This document shows positions 44,961-56,740 of a stretch of DNA of 64,000 bases, one piece after another (the first letter of the stretch is position 1; the number at the start of each line of letters is the position of its first letter). The position numbers were made by a program, and so were the translations under genes. Source of the DNA: Sipunculus nudus (taxonomy: Eukaryota > Annelida > Sipuncula > Golfingiida > Sipunculidae); contig CM049317.1 in assembly GCA_026874595.1 (NCBI GenBank), positions 67,298,118 through 67,362,117 of the forward strand, in the 5' to 3' direction. The notes under the pieces are model-generated. The model was not told where the DNA came from. It was given only the letters and a program-made list of their open reading frames with translations, and did not search any database.

Positions 44961-47625
44961 CATTTTCTGGTCTTTTTTATTAAAGCTCCAAGGGATACAT
45001 TTAGTTTATAAAGGCCAAATAGGTGTGTGGACCCCTTTAAGTACGCAGTGTCATTGCTCCAAACCTTAAAGAACCTCCTCCTGTGGTAATTTATTTACAC
45101 TGTAAAATTAACCAAATCAAATAGCAATTTGAACGATCGAACAAAAAGAAAAATATCGGGTGTTCTTATAAATTTCTTTTTTTTTGTTGTTGTAGATCAG
45201 ATGCGTAAAACTACAATGTTACTGTACTTTTGCTCGTTTTACTCAAATATCAGTACTGACTGCACGAGGGACTTACCTTGAAGCAATAATTATTGCATTT
45301 TTTTAACCAAACCGTAATCTGATGAGATAGTGGTAAAGACCGTTTATCAAGGACTTTTACTGGAGACTAATATTCTAGAGGTGTGCATGTCCTTGGTCTA
45401 CGGTCATACTGCCTTAGATGCCAAAGACATCAGGTCAGGCTGCTAATTGGTTGCACGATTCAAACAAAGCAGCTGAATATTATCTTCATTAATTGAACAT
45501 AAAGAATAGCTAGTTTTGTTTCAGCCTTTTTAGCAATTAATTAAGTGCCGTTCATCTTCAAGTAAAGAGTAATTACGAAAATACCAACTGGCGCTTTATT
45601 GAATTGAGCGCTGGAGCAAGGTTATTAAAACATAAAACATATCTCGGCTTATTAGTTATATGAGGAAGTAACGTATAGCTCACGGCGGCCTATCTTTTAT
45701 GATGCTTCTGGTTATCAGTAAAGCAAATCAAACGATGAAATCAAGATAAGATATGAAGTTTTCGTGTTAAAGGAAATCCATTTGTAATAAATATGAAGAA
45801 CAATTTACTATCTCTCTGAATTGGCATGAATGATGAGATATTTAAATAGCTTTAGTGAAGTAACCGTAAAGTTCAATAACGAGACGTCCTAAAACAGTTG
45901 TGTAAGATATAGGTACAACCTTGCAATGACATTAATAAATTTAATGAAAATAGACAATAGACATTAGTATATTAGCACAAACAACGTGTAACAGTCATAA
46001 TTACTGTTAGAAGTAATTGAGGTGTCTTTGTGGGAGGTGTTTTCATGATTATATTTCTATTAAAAAGACATCCTTCTAATTTGGACGTAATTATTTCTTA
46101 AAAGATTGTTGACCGGTATCTTTGCAATGCTTTTTGCAATGGGAAATTCAAATAGTTTTAATAATCGAGTTAAAATATCATCATCATATGGTAACAATGA
46201 TAACAATATTGAAGAAGTACCAATATAGTGAAATGCAGCATGTTTCCGTTCAACTTGCCACTTGAACCTTCCCTCGGTGCTACGACCCATGGTCAAGGTC
46301 TTGACCTAGCTGTGAATCGGCACAGGGTTAAAGCATGAAATATTTTCATGCTAAAATTTCTCCAACAGATATGTCAGCCTCCCCGAGAGAACAGGGTTGC
46401 ATTTAGGGGAAGATCAGTTTATTTCTTTGTTCATATGTGGGTAATTTCTGTATGTGGGGAAATACCTAGTTTTCCCCATAGTACAACACCATCGATTTCA
46501 ATTTTTGTTCTTTCTTGAGCCATTTTCTGTTTGTGCTAGATTACCATAATGGCTAATTTTCAAAAGCTGAAATTTGTGCATGACATTATTCTTCGATTTG
46601 CATCTGTTATTTATATTTAACCTTATTTTTAACGTCTTTTTTAACCTTGACCGAATATCCCAGGTCTTTCACAACGTGGTCGATTTCCAAGCTGTTGGCC
46701 GGAAAAAAAGGGGGGGGGGGGGTGCTTGACAATTTCATACATCTACTCAGGTGGAATTAAGAAACCTGTATCATTAATGATCATCGCAGCATTAATGGGA
46801 AGGGGCGTGCCATCCATTGTATGATGCTAGCGAGCTTATTACAGCAACACACACACACACATATATATGAACGGATCGGAGAAACAAAGAGGACAAAAAA
46901 AACCATATCGTCAACCTTGTTCATTTCATCTGAAAGATTCAGTACATGTAATATCAACAATGGCAGATTTCTACAAAAAAACTTACTACTTAACATGTTT
47001 TAAATAAGTAGCTTAGTACTCATTTATCACGATTACTGAGATTGCAACTGGTTGTTATGAACCCTGAAAGTGAATTTATACAAAATGCAAATTAAAGTGA
47101 CATGATTTTCGCAAGATGTGACTATTGGGGTTATTGTCAGGGTCATTTTTAACTAGGGTTATCATCAAAGGGTAAATGCCAATAACGAACCTGCGCATGG
47201 TAATTCAGTCAATTTACAGAGGGATATTTGCACTGGATCTAAATACTAAATGCTCAGGTTTAAGGGTCATTCCAGCCAGAGATGAAACATTCATCGATTT
47301 TTTTAAACCTTAATTTTCTTCTGCTGATTATATGTGAGTCTTTCTGTCAGAGCAACGGCTCTTAGTGACAGCAAATTCATAATTTTATCCATAATAATAC
47401 TCAATCTCACGGTGCAATTTGTGATATAATTGTTCGTAATTACTCAATGAAAACCATTATTTTGATGGATGTAGGAAAATAATCCGTTGAAAGACACTAA
47501 TGTGTAGCTATTAAGAACACAATAATTGCAGTGATGATCGAGTCTGACTAAGAAGTAAGCGGAACATTTTTCAAGTATAAGTGTCTAACATGATTATATA
47601 GTCACCACAGACAATCTGATGATGT
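44961..47625. other. Anonymous non-coding DNA after the retrotransposon break
   Basis: No reverse transcriptase, RNase H or 3' LTR is recognisable. It holds two small palindromes (GGTCAAGGTCTTGACC near 46293, GCATGAAATATTTTCATGC near 46335), a G-run near 46712 and a short (CA)n near 46848. Confidence 0.5.
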
Positions 47626-48024
47626 AGGATAAATACCACCAACCCAAGAATACATAGGTTCAAAATTAGCACGAAACGCTAAGAATACACATTTCAAAAT
47701 CAAAATAGGATAAATACCACAACCCAAGAATACATAGGTTCAAAATTAGCACCAAACGCTAAGAATACACATTTCAAAATCAAAATAGGATAAATACCAC
47801 AACCCAAGAATAAATAGGTTCAAAATTAGCACGAAACGCTTAGAATACACATTTCAAAATCAAAATAGGATAAATACCACAACCCAAGAATACATAGGTT
47901 CAAAATTAGCACGAAACGCTAAGAATACACATTTCAAAATCAAAATAGGATAAAAACCACAACCCAAAAATACATAGGTTCAAAATTAGCACGAAACGCT
48001 AAGAATACTCATTTCAAAATCAAA
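47626..48024 (+). repeat. 80-bp tandem array, five units
   Basis: Units begin with AGGATAAATACCAC at 47626, 47707, 47787, 47867 and 47947. They continue AACCCAAGAATACATAGGTT, CAAAATTAGCACGAAACGCT and AAGAATACACATTTCAAAAT. The units differ by only one or a few bases each, so the expansion is recent compared with the other arrays. No spacer sequence separates the units. Confidence 0.95.
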
Positions 48025-48651
48025 ACACATTTAAATAATCTTAATTCAAGAACCCATAATCTAGTTGATGATTGAAGCTTTGCTGACTGAACATACATGA
48101 GATGGCCTCTTGTGGTCAACTTTAGTTTCATTAAAGCTAAAGTCATCTGAAAAAAAAAACACACTTTAATTAAGTGCATATGTCCGCCATTACAAGGGCA
48201 AACATATGTATCCGCTTCTAGGTAAAACCCATATAAATAAATATTAATTAATGAAATTAAATATAATTATAAAAATCATAATTGAAAATTACTAATTATA
48301 GTTTTGCTGTAACCTTTTGGCAATAGCATGGGTCAATAGCGCACTTCTTGTTAATATTGGTTTATCTTGTCATCTTTTTTTTATATTTTTGCGTAATACA
48401 CTGCTGAGGTAACATGAGAACTTAACTTCACTGGCGGTTCCTGAACTGAAAGAATCAAATACTTTGCTTATCCATAAAATAAACTTAAATGTTCCATGTT
48501 GCGGTTGTTAAGGAAAATTGTGGAAATGGGAAGCATAAGCCAGATAAGGCGAGATGAAATTCTAGAAAAAAAATGTTTTCATATTGTTTAAGAAAACTTG
48601 ATGAAGAGATCACATCTGTTAGTTTTTCCCAAGTAACTTTTTTCTGACTTT
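48025..48651. other. Anonymous AT-rich DNA
   Basis: Nothing recognisable. Confidence 0.5.
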
Positions 48652-49128
48652 AAACAAGTGGCCAATGGGCCATGACACTCAGCTGAATTGGACATACAGT
48701 TGACGCTGTATTTATTACTAATGTTATGATCTTGAGAAAAATATTGGTCAAGGTACCTTGAATTATAGGTAGAATAACTTCCAGAGCGTTCGAAATCAGA
48801 ACTTAGAAAATAGGATACAGCTACCTTATTTTAGAATATAAGATAGAGTAACCTTATTCAGGGTTTCCAAAAGGATTTTACCAAAACCTACCTAGATACT
48901 AAGTTCTATGTCCAACTGCTACGTTTTGTGTCCATCTAATTTATCTGGTACCATATGCTAACAGAAAATGAGTCACGGTGACCTAATTTAGGATTTCTAA
49001 GAATATTTTACAGTGACCTTCAATGAATCTAAATTAAATTATAATTTTCGAGGACCAACTGCCACCATTTATGCCCGTCTGTTTAAAAGGGTGCAAAATT
49101 ATGTTGTATCACATAGCTCACGGAATAT

Positions 49129-49141
49129 GGTCATAGTGACC
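49129..49141. promoter_or_regulatory. Perfect IR3 palindrome GGTCATAGTGACC
   Basis: Both half sites intact with a 3-bp spacer, in the unit's palindrome slot. Function unproven. Confidence 0.3.
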
Positions 49142-49564
49142 TTATTTGGTTGTCTAAGGAGACATTTCATTCACGTTTCTCCATCCGACACTTACGATTA
49201 TGGTCACGCATGACACTCTGGGTGCTAAAAATTAGGTTTTCCTTACATACTTCACAGAATATGGGGCATCATGAGTTAATCTCATGTGTTTAAGGAGTTT
49301 GCCCAAGACCTCCTTGAATTTAAGGTAAGAACACTTCTATGTCCAACTGTTATGATTTGTGCCAATCTAAAGAAAGATTAGGTCATGAAATGAAATCATT
49401 ATTTTTCTATAACTCACAGAATATACGTTACAGTGACCTTGTTTCAGAATTCAAAGGAGACATGCCACGGACCTGCCTGGATTTTGAAAAAGAACGTTCT
49501 AGGTCCAGCAGTTAAGTTCTGTGTCCTGTGTGACTCTCTAGGTGATCAGAATCATGTCGTATTA

Positions 49565-49577
49565 GGTCACTATGACC
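49565..49577. promoter_or_regulatory. Perfect IR3 palindrome GGTCACTATGACC
   Basis: Both half sites intact with a 3-bp spacer, one unit after the 49426 slot. Function unproven. Confidence 0.3.
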
Positions 49578-49844
49578 CATTTTCAGGTTTTCAAGGAGAT
49601 TTGCCCAAGTCTTTCCCCGAAAGATATGTCAGAAGAATCCAAAGAAAATGGATACAATTTGTACCTTTCTGCTCAAAATCATGTTTTTGGTCAGTAGTTT
49701 GAAGAATATTGACCTAATTTCAGGTTCCAATTCGATTTGCCCAGAACCTTCCTGAATGTGGCGTTCCTATGCTTAACAGACACAATTTTGCGCATTTGTC
49801 ATTCAGTGTGCTTAAATGAAGTCTTTTTTATGACGCAGAATATG

Positions 49845-49857
49845 GGTCATGGTGACC
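49845..49857. promoter_or_regulatory. Perfect IR3 palindrome GGTCATGGTGACC
   Basis: Both half sites intact with a 3-bp spacer. Function unproven. Confidence 0.3.
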
Positions 49858-50270
49858 TAATTTAGGTTTCTATGAACATTTGCCCCAGACCTCCATAAAT
49901 GTTACATTTAAAAACAAGGTTTAAAGGATACTATTTGTGCCCCGTCTGATTGTCTTTCTGCTCAAAATCCTGTTTTAAGCTCATAAATCGCAGGGAATAA
50001 ATCATCATGATATTATTTTGGGTTTCCAAATAGATTTGCCCAGAACCTCCAAGGATCTTGTGATTGAAGATTCTAGGCCTAACAGATACGACTTGTAGAA
50101 ATCCGACATTCAGGGTTCTCATATGAATGAGCTAATTTCAATCCCATAGGACTATTGCCCAGGATCCCCAGAATGTTACGTTAACAGTTTCTAGGCTTAT
50201 TGGCTGCAATTTGTGCCCCGACTGTCTGGTTGATCAAAATCATGTTTTAGGCACGTAGGGCGCAGCATGT

Positions 50271-50285
50271 AGGTCATCATGACCT
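50271..50285. promoter_or_regulatory. Perfect 15-bp IR3 palindrome AGGTCATCATGACCT
   Basis: Full AGGTCA half sites on both sides of a 3-bp spacer, in the last unit of the array. Function unproven. Confidence 0.33.
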
Positions 50286-50527
50286 AATTTCAGGTTTCCA
50301 AGGAGATATGCCCGGTACATAGTACCAAATTAATGCAAAGAAAAAGTATTATTAGTATATTTACACTACTATTTACAGTCATTTATTTTTATTGCCATTG
50401 GAAAAAAATAATAACCAGAAATCTGCATTCTAAGGAATGAAAATCTTTTCCATGCGGGGGGTTGGTCCCTTATGTGGGATGCTTCTCAAACCATGTTTGC
50501 ATTTTACTCATTTGGCCCATATTACAA

Positions 50528-50562
50528 ATACATACAACAAACACACACACACACACACACAA
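50528..50562. repeat. (CA)n microsatellite
   Basis: About ten CA repeats between ACAACAAA and AAATATACACA. Confidence 0.9.
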
Positions 50563-50896
50563 ATATACACATGACTAGGGATGAACGCATAACAAAAATA
50601 CGTAAATAGCGGTGACCTTAGTTGACTGTAGGCATGGTTAATGCGGTTATAATTAAGTCATAATATATAGCAGTTGTTACAGATGATTGTTTTATTGTGC
50701 ACACGGATGTTCTATGTGTTGTTGACATTTGGTACGCGTAGCTCGTTGCCATGGAAGCATCGCCTGGCCGGGCCGGGCTGGCCAACGTGTGAACCTTGAC
50801 ACGGCGTTCCTGTTCTAGTATGTTTTTTGAGCATGTGTACTTTGTATTATGGATTGTTCGTGAGAGGGAATTTTCTAGGGTTTTCGGAGGAAAGGT

Positions 50897-50904
50897 TATA
50901 AATA
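50897..50904 (+). promoter_or_regulatory. LTR TATA box
   Basis: TATAAATA in GGTTATAAATAGAGG, in the U3 part of the LTR and about 50 bp upstream of the conserved GAATATTCCAGCGG block. Confidence 0.7.
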
Positions 50905-51297
50905 GAGGCCGTGTTTTAGAGCCGAGAGAGAGGTCAGGGAATATTCCAGCGGACACAGAAGCGTGTATGTCAGTTTGTGGGAATTATTCCGATAAGTGCG
51001 GCAATATAGATTTTCTTCATATTTTCTTCTGGATTTGTGACGAATCTTATTTAGTCTTCAGTTTACTTTCGGGATTGTTACAAGAGCTATACACTGGACT
51101 ATTATTCTCCGAGAGAATATGTGTGAACTGTTCGTCCGGCTTATACATTTTAATGGACTTACCGTGACAGTGGTAGTATCCAGGTACTGTGCACTTTGTT
51201 TATTTTACTATGTGATTTTATTGATTTGTTGCTATACTGCTGTTATACTGTGTGGTTGTATTGATTTATTGTACTGTAATGTTAGGGTTGTTTCAAG

Positions 51298-51303
51298 AAT
51301 AAA
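51298..51303 (+). terminator. LTR polyadenylation signal
   Basis: AATAAA in TTTCAAGAATAAATTATAG. The same word is present in the minus-strand solo LTR. Confidence 0.6.
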
Positions 51304-51460
51304 TTATAGATATTTGTTAACAAAAAAAACACTTCTTTATTCATTCCCCTAGACATTTTACGCTGCCTAGTGTTACAGAATCTGATTTTTTTTTCTCCAT
51401 TATAAAAATTATGTTCATTACGTATACGTGATCTGTAGATATAGGGTTCCGTAACACAGT

Positions 51461-53668
51461 TCAGATTATGAGTAACATTACTCTTGTTATTGTAGATCCA
51501 GCGATTACCTACTCTTATTGGATGTATGACTGCATGTCGTTACAGGTAGCGGTGATTAGGGTTATACCTGTGAGTGTGTATTAAGCGATCGGAAAATGAG
51601 ATTTTAAATTCTTTACCTCTGACATATATCGCGATATTGATCGATACCATTTAAATCAGGCGTGTTTTATATAGTAAAGAAGGTACATTGTTTTTAACTT
51701 TAAGCAGAATAATTGAACATAAGGCTTAAGTCCATATATGGTGATTCTGTTCTTACAAGAACGGTACACTTACACGAACGGTACCAAAAGCATAATTACT
51801 TTAATTAATTCCCTGCTAGTTTCTCTAGTTTATTTTGATTTTCCGTCTTCTGTCATTAGATTGAATCTACATGCCTTGGTGTTCCGAATGCGTCTTTAAG
51901 TTAGATTAACATTTGCCAGTCTTTGAAACCACCCCGTCTAAGCCGGGAGGTCCGGGAAAGTACCCGGAAGGCGGTGGTGCACTCCCAAATTCAGCATCTA
52001 CTGTTATTTATATAACGATCTATAGTTATTTAGTGGCAGGCTTTTCCAGTTTAGGACTCTACGTTTTTATGAAATTTGCAGCCCTTAGAGATTAACTATT
52101 TTAGGGGGGGGGGCATGTTGCGATCCCTCTAAACACGTCCCTGATTAAAGCCCAAGGCCAGATCCTCTGCCTTAATCATTACACTTCCTTTGCACGGCGT
52201 TTGTACTGAGTCAAGCCGGCATTAGAGAGTTAAAAGGTATTGTCCATTTAAATGGTATTGGTAGATTTATTAACATTATATTCACAACTTTCCTTAATCC
52301 AAAAGCTAGCTCTAAGAACCGAAGATGCGCTACTTCCTGTAATAACTGTCTAACGTGGAGTTTTGTACGGAGCGCTAGCACGAGAAACTCCAGTTTTTAG
52401 ATTACATGTTTCATGATGTAGCCACCCTGCCTTTATCTGCGTTATTTTGAAACTAGTTTGCCATTGAAGGTGTTTAAACCAACACATGTATCGCACGATG
52501 AGGGCGATGCAGACCTTTCATCGGTCGCCGAAGCCAATTACCCTCTGATTTATAAGGCAACATATTCCACCAGAACAGACATGGTCGGTGATTCAGTGAT
52601 CTCGATTAATTTCACAAGTCTCGACACATAACTCTGTCGAAGTTTACTTCTTTCTCTCTGTACACAAAATGTAAAAGCATGAATTAATTTTCTTAACGTA
52701 TTAACCCCTTTCATAGACATATGGATATTTTGGGACTCTTGCTAACTTGTTTTCCCCATTTTTTTTCAGTAAAACATGTGAGTTAAAGGGAATTATCCTA
52801 ATACAGGGAAAAGTCAGTAATAGTGAATTGCTATTTATATTGCCTAGATATCTCGTTTAAACAACCACTGCGTGCTTTGTCGTTACACGGTCCCCGACTA
52901 ATAAGGTGCCCGTGGCCATCATGAGCGTGATAAAATTAATTCAAATTATAAAAAAAATCCATTAAATATTATAATTTGTGATATGATTATTAAAATGTAA
53001 TAATAAATGAATCATTTTACCTAAAAAATACAAAATAAAAAATAATGCAAGCTAACTAACGGTTTCTGTGTGGAGTAGCTGGGATTTACAGAAATCAATA
53101 TTGTCTTTGTCCTTGATAAGGTATTTCCGTTCAGGAGCATGAGGGACATTTCCTTTTGTAATTACCATGACAGATTACAGCTCCCCATAACCTAGAGGGC
53201 TGCGCGATAATGTATTATCGGTAAATCGCAATACGGCGTTTCGCATATTGCGTAAGGCGATACAGTTTTCAAAAACCGATATTTGCCGATATTTTGTTAA
53301 ACGTGCACAAAACCGATTTTCTGGTTGTAAAAATCATGTGCTTGTTACAAATATCATTAAAATGAGCTTGGATTATAGACAGGCTAAACGTGAAGGTCAC
53401 CATCCAGGAAAGTCCGTCCCAGTAAATAGGTAAAGTAGAGATGGTGTGGTGTTTGATGGCGTACTCATCGTTTTGGCACTCAGGTACACAACAAAACAGA
53501 AGGAAGAGGTTAAGCAACAAAGAATTTATTAAAATAAATTACAGATTGAAAACCCACCTACCTGGCAGGTTCCCAGTCAGTTTTGCCCTACATGAAATCC
53601 ATTGGCTGCATACAAAAAATCTCGTAAAAACACCGAGTCCGGATAAACAGACACTGGGTGTCCTAAAC
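51461..53668. other. Anonymous non-coding DNA
   Basis: No supported gene. Near 53199 the word AGGGCTGCGCGATAAT resembles a hAT-type terminus, but no mirrored partner is visible. Confidence 0.45.
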
Positions 53669-53750
53669 AGGCAATACTGGACCCCGCCTAGCGATACTGG
53701 ACCGTGACAGGCGGCACTAAACCCTACCTTGCAGCACAAGACCCCACTCG
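53669..53750 (+). repeat. ~20-bp tandem repeat, four diverged units
   Basis: GGCAATACTGGACCCCGCCT, GCGATACTGGACCGTGACAG, GCGGCACTAAACCCTACCTT and GCAGCACAAGACCCCACTCG follow one another. Confidence 0.65.
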
Positions 53751-55055
53751 CTCAAGAGAAAATTAAGATACAGTCAAGCCAAAGAATAAAAATAAAACAT
53801 GATAAAACAAACCGATCATCTAATAAAGAGATTTTCTGGCGTTACCGCCTACGATGGAAATTTTGAAACCATCTTCATGAAGATGTAAGTTTATTGTGTT
53901 ACTCTTACCAATGGTTTGGTTACAGATACTAGTTATAACGGTAATAAAATGTTGTACACCAATTTGTTTTAGAAAACATGCAATACTGACTGTAATATAT
54001 AGATCATTCGTCAAAACAAAAGTAGTTTGGTTTCTTTTCATGATCTTCCGGGTATTAAAATTGGCCTGGGTTCAAACAGAAGATTTATTGCCCGTTTAAC
54101 AGAAAGCGACATGATAACATTTATCACAGCGAAGGCAACAATTGTGAATCGAAGGCACACCACAAACCTCAAAGAAGAGGGTGTAAACTCGGGAGTTTTG
54201 AAAGCTCAAAATTGAATTAACAAAAGATGCTTTTGTCATAAAACAAAACATTTATGAGAAGGGGCTAAGCAAATAGCACGCTTTAATCTTTAAGATCCGT
54301 GGGTTTCTAAGTACTTAAAGACAGTTCTATCCTCAAAGAAGTCTGAATTATGAACATTTCTGACATTTAATCGAATCATCTACAATTAAATGCCAACGGA
54401 AGATTGAAAGAAAAATTATTTAAAAAAAAATAAGGGCTCGTCTGATTCATTTGAGAGTAGAAAGATCGGTGTCCTGAAAGGATTATTGTGGGCTTTAATG
54501 TTCGTTTCAAGTTTCAAAATTTCATTACATTGCTATCCCACGGGAAGAATAGAGTGAAATGTCCTAACTTGTTATGCAAACAACATTTATTCCATGACAG
54601 AATTTTAAAATAAATGTTTGACATTTTATGATTGAAGAATTCGATTCTTCTCTTGTTATGTGCGAGGGGCTGCAAAATAGACTTGTATCCTGTTATAACA
54701 TGATCTTGCCAAACTGGAGACACAAAATCGAACAAACGCCTGACATTATCGAATCTATGATGCCGGACCCACGTGTCTGATGACTAATTCCCTCAGAATA
54801 TTACCATAAAACCCTATGTTCACATTATGATTGAATGAGCTTGTAGTTGATAGGAAAGGGTTACAGTTGTTGATGAATAAATTTCAATATTAATATTTGG
54901 GTCTGGATTTTATAAAGGGAAGGGGGTTCCCTAATGTTTCGGAGTGCACAACCTTTGATGATTTTTTTTTCTTTTGCTCAGTGTTTGTTCTTTATCTGGA
55001 ATACGTCTTATTTTCAAAAAGTAATCTTCTAATTGAGAGAAATAGCTACCGAATA

Positions 55056-55058
<3 letters not shown>
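53751..55058. other. Anonymous non-coding DNA
   Basis: No supported gene or bounded repeat. Confidence 0.45.

Positions 55059-55132
<74 letters not shown>
55059..55132. repeat. (AT)n microsatellite
   Basis: About 35 AT repeats with one TTTA interruption near the right end. Confidence 0.95.
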
Positions 55133-55222
55133 CGGCTAATATTACTGCAGATTTTACGGCCAGTTACAGTTCACAAGAAATAATCGATTAATAATCGACC
55201 TGGAATATGATTTAACACTAAC

Positions 55223-55277
<55 letters not shown>
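55223..55277. repeat. (AT)n microsatellite
   Basis: AT repeats with one ACAT interruption. This is the second of three tracts within 470 bp. Confidence 0.95.
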
Positions 55278-55280
<3 letters not shown>

Positions 55281-55483
55281 ATACTGCATTACATTTGTAC
55301 CTCATTAGTATGCCTACGAAAAAAAATGAAAAACGAGACCCATAATAATCATAAAAGTGGTTTTACCACATAGAACAACGCAAAGATAAAGCTCACATAA
55401 AGTGGGCCCCTGGACCCCCCCCCCCCCTTGCTTCGCCAATGTCCGTAAATTCAGCCAGCACATAGATTTGTCTAGCTATAACC

Positions 55484-55487
<4 letters not shown>

Positions 55488-55524
<37 letters not shown>
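55488..55524. repeat. (AT)n microsatellite
   Basis: About 18 AT repeats. A run of about 13 C lies 65 bp before it. Confidence 0.95.
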
Positions 55525-55528
<4 letters not shown>

Positions 55529-56350
55529 TACTCTGCCCCAAGCAGATAATAATTTTATGCTCGCCACACCATCAGTGTTTTGGGTGTTGGACGATAATAA
55601 AATGAAACGATACTCAGGGGAAACAGTACTCAAATATACACAAAAATTCAACTCCCAAGAACCGCCTGGTTGAAAACAAGGTAATGATAACCCAAATCAG
55701 AGTCAAAACTGTCCTGAGAATACTTGGGGAGGGCAGGCATTATCATTATCAGTACGGCGGCGCTGGGCGATAATTAAGGTAACACTGTGATCTGGGAATT
55801 CTGGTAATCTAAATACATATGGAAACCCATAGCCGGCAGCATAAGAACCTCCCTTAATAAGCAAATTCATTTGATACAAGTAGTTTAATTATAACTGCAG
55901 TAAAATCAGTCCATAAAGACGCGAAAGGAGAGGGAAGATGTCCAATATGGCGGCATTGTTTACAAGAGTTCGGAATTTCAAGGTCGCTAGAGTTTGAAAA
56001 ATGATTGCAGAGGACCTCACATTGACAAGAAGGGTTATGTTTAGTAAATATGTTCCATACATCATCATCCGTATTCTAACTTTACTAAAAACTCCATTAA
56101 ATATCATATTAGAAAGAATTGGGGTCGACCATGATGCATTGCAAACCGGAAGTAAGTACCGGCCACTAGCAGTCCAGGACATTGTTTGAACAGACTTGCC
56201 TGCGCCGGGACAAAATCACTCGTCAACCAGCACTCGGCAACCATCTACCACTGGTACCAGGAGAAACAACTACCAGTGAATTCATCTGTGAGGAAAAACG
56301 ACAACCAGCAACGTACTATCTGGAAAAAATGTTAAGCATGCCAAAAAAAA
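55525..56350. other. Anonymous DNA with small unassigned frames
   Basis: A short plus-strand frame, MSNMAALFTRVRNFKVARV from 55936, stops just before a second one from 56001. The opposite strand is open for 97 codons. None shows a domain. I assign no gene. Confidence 0.4.
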
Positions 56351-56507
56351 TGACCGTGCTTTTCTCAAGTGTTAAGGATACCTCTAAACTGACCGTGCTT
56401 TTCTCAAGTGTTAAGTATACCTAAAACTGACCGTGCTTTTCTCAAGTGTTATAAGCATACCAAAAACTGACCGTGCTTTTCTCAAGTGTTAAGCATACCT
56501 AAAACCT
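56351..56507 (+). repeat. 38-40-bp tandem array, four units
   Basis: TGACCGTGCTTTTCTCAAGT starts at 56351, 56390, 56428 and 56468. It is followed by GTTAAGNATACCTAAAAC with small length changes. Confidence 0.93.
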
Positions 56508-56678
56508 GACCATACCAAAAAATATAGTTATGTAATACTGATTGTCGACATGATTGTTTTGGACGTGAAACTCATGTAGGAATCAAAGGCTGTCAAGGCT
56601 AATTTTTATGGGTTCCGTTGGTTTCTTTTCGAAGGTTTTCGGATTGTTAAGGGCCGGAATGTCAAGTACACACACATT

Positions 56679-56680
<2 letters not shown>

Positions 56681-56736
<56 letters not shown>

Positions 56737-56740
56737 ATAT
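56681..56740. repeat. (AT)n microsatellite flanked by CACA/TGTG
   Basis: AT repeats with one TTAT interruption. CACACA lies to the left and TGTGTG to the right, so the tract can fold on itself. Confidence 0.93.

Larger units (their letters stand above)
48652..50300 (+). repeat. Second array of ~144-bp units carrying IR3 palindromes
   Basis: It opens with the same head as the 1990 array (AAACAAGTGGCCAATGGGCC then ATGACACTCAGCTGAATTGG). About ten units follow with the same ordered words (CACAGAATAT, TGACCTAATTT, GGTTTCCAAGGAGATTTGCC, CTAGGTCCA, ATTTGTGCCC). The palindrome slots are at 48971, 49129, 49264, 49426, 49565, 49708, 49845, about 50001, about 50128 and 50272. The mean spacing is near 144 bp. 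It is likely a second insertion of the same pearl-like family. No microsatellite tail is seen at this copy. Confidence 0.75.
50675..51456 (+). mobile_element. Solo LTR (plus strand) with perfect 4-bp target duplication
   Basis: It begins TGTTACAGATG and ends TTCCGTAACA, 782 bp, TG...CA. CAGT flanks both sides (50671-50674 and 51457-51460), a 4-bp duplication as expected for Ty3/Gypsy integrase. It contains a TATA box, the conserved GAATATTCCAGCGGACACAG block, an AATAAA signal and the TTATTCATTCCCCTAGACAT block before the end. It is nearly identical by eye to the partial LTR at 41701-42216 and more distant from the one at 33053-33863. The 123-codon frame at 50796-51167 inside it is not a gene. 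Confidence 0.92.

Noticed and set aside
44961-45110. Continuation of the integrase
   Set aside because: A phrase near 44985 (KAPRDTF) vaguely resembles the region after the zinc domain, but no catalytic motif or steady frame follows.
46293-46308. GGTCAAGGTCTTGACC as another receptor palindrome
   Set aside because: Isolated, with no array context and non-standard half-site spacing. One such word is expected by chance in a window of this size and repeat content.
47626-48024. CRISPR-like array
   Set aside because: The 80-bp units are contiguous with no unique spacers, and the context is eukaryotic. The 41-bp array at 16450 fails for the same reason.
50796-51167. 123-codon plus-strand frame
   Set aside because: Lies wholly inside the solo LTR. 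The same reading is partly present at 41829-42044 because that is LTR too.
53199-53240. hAT-type terminus AGGGCTGCGCGATAAT
   Set aside because: No mirrored partner or duplication was found within several kilobases on either side.
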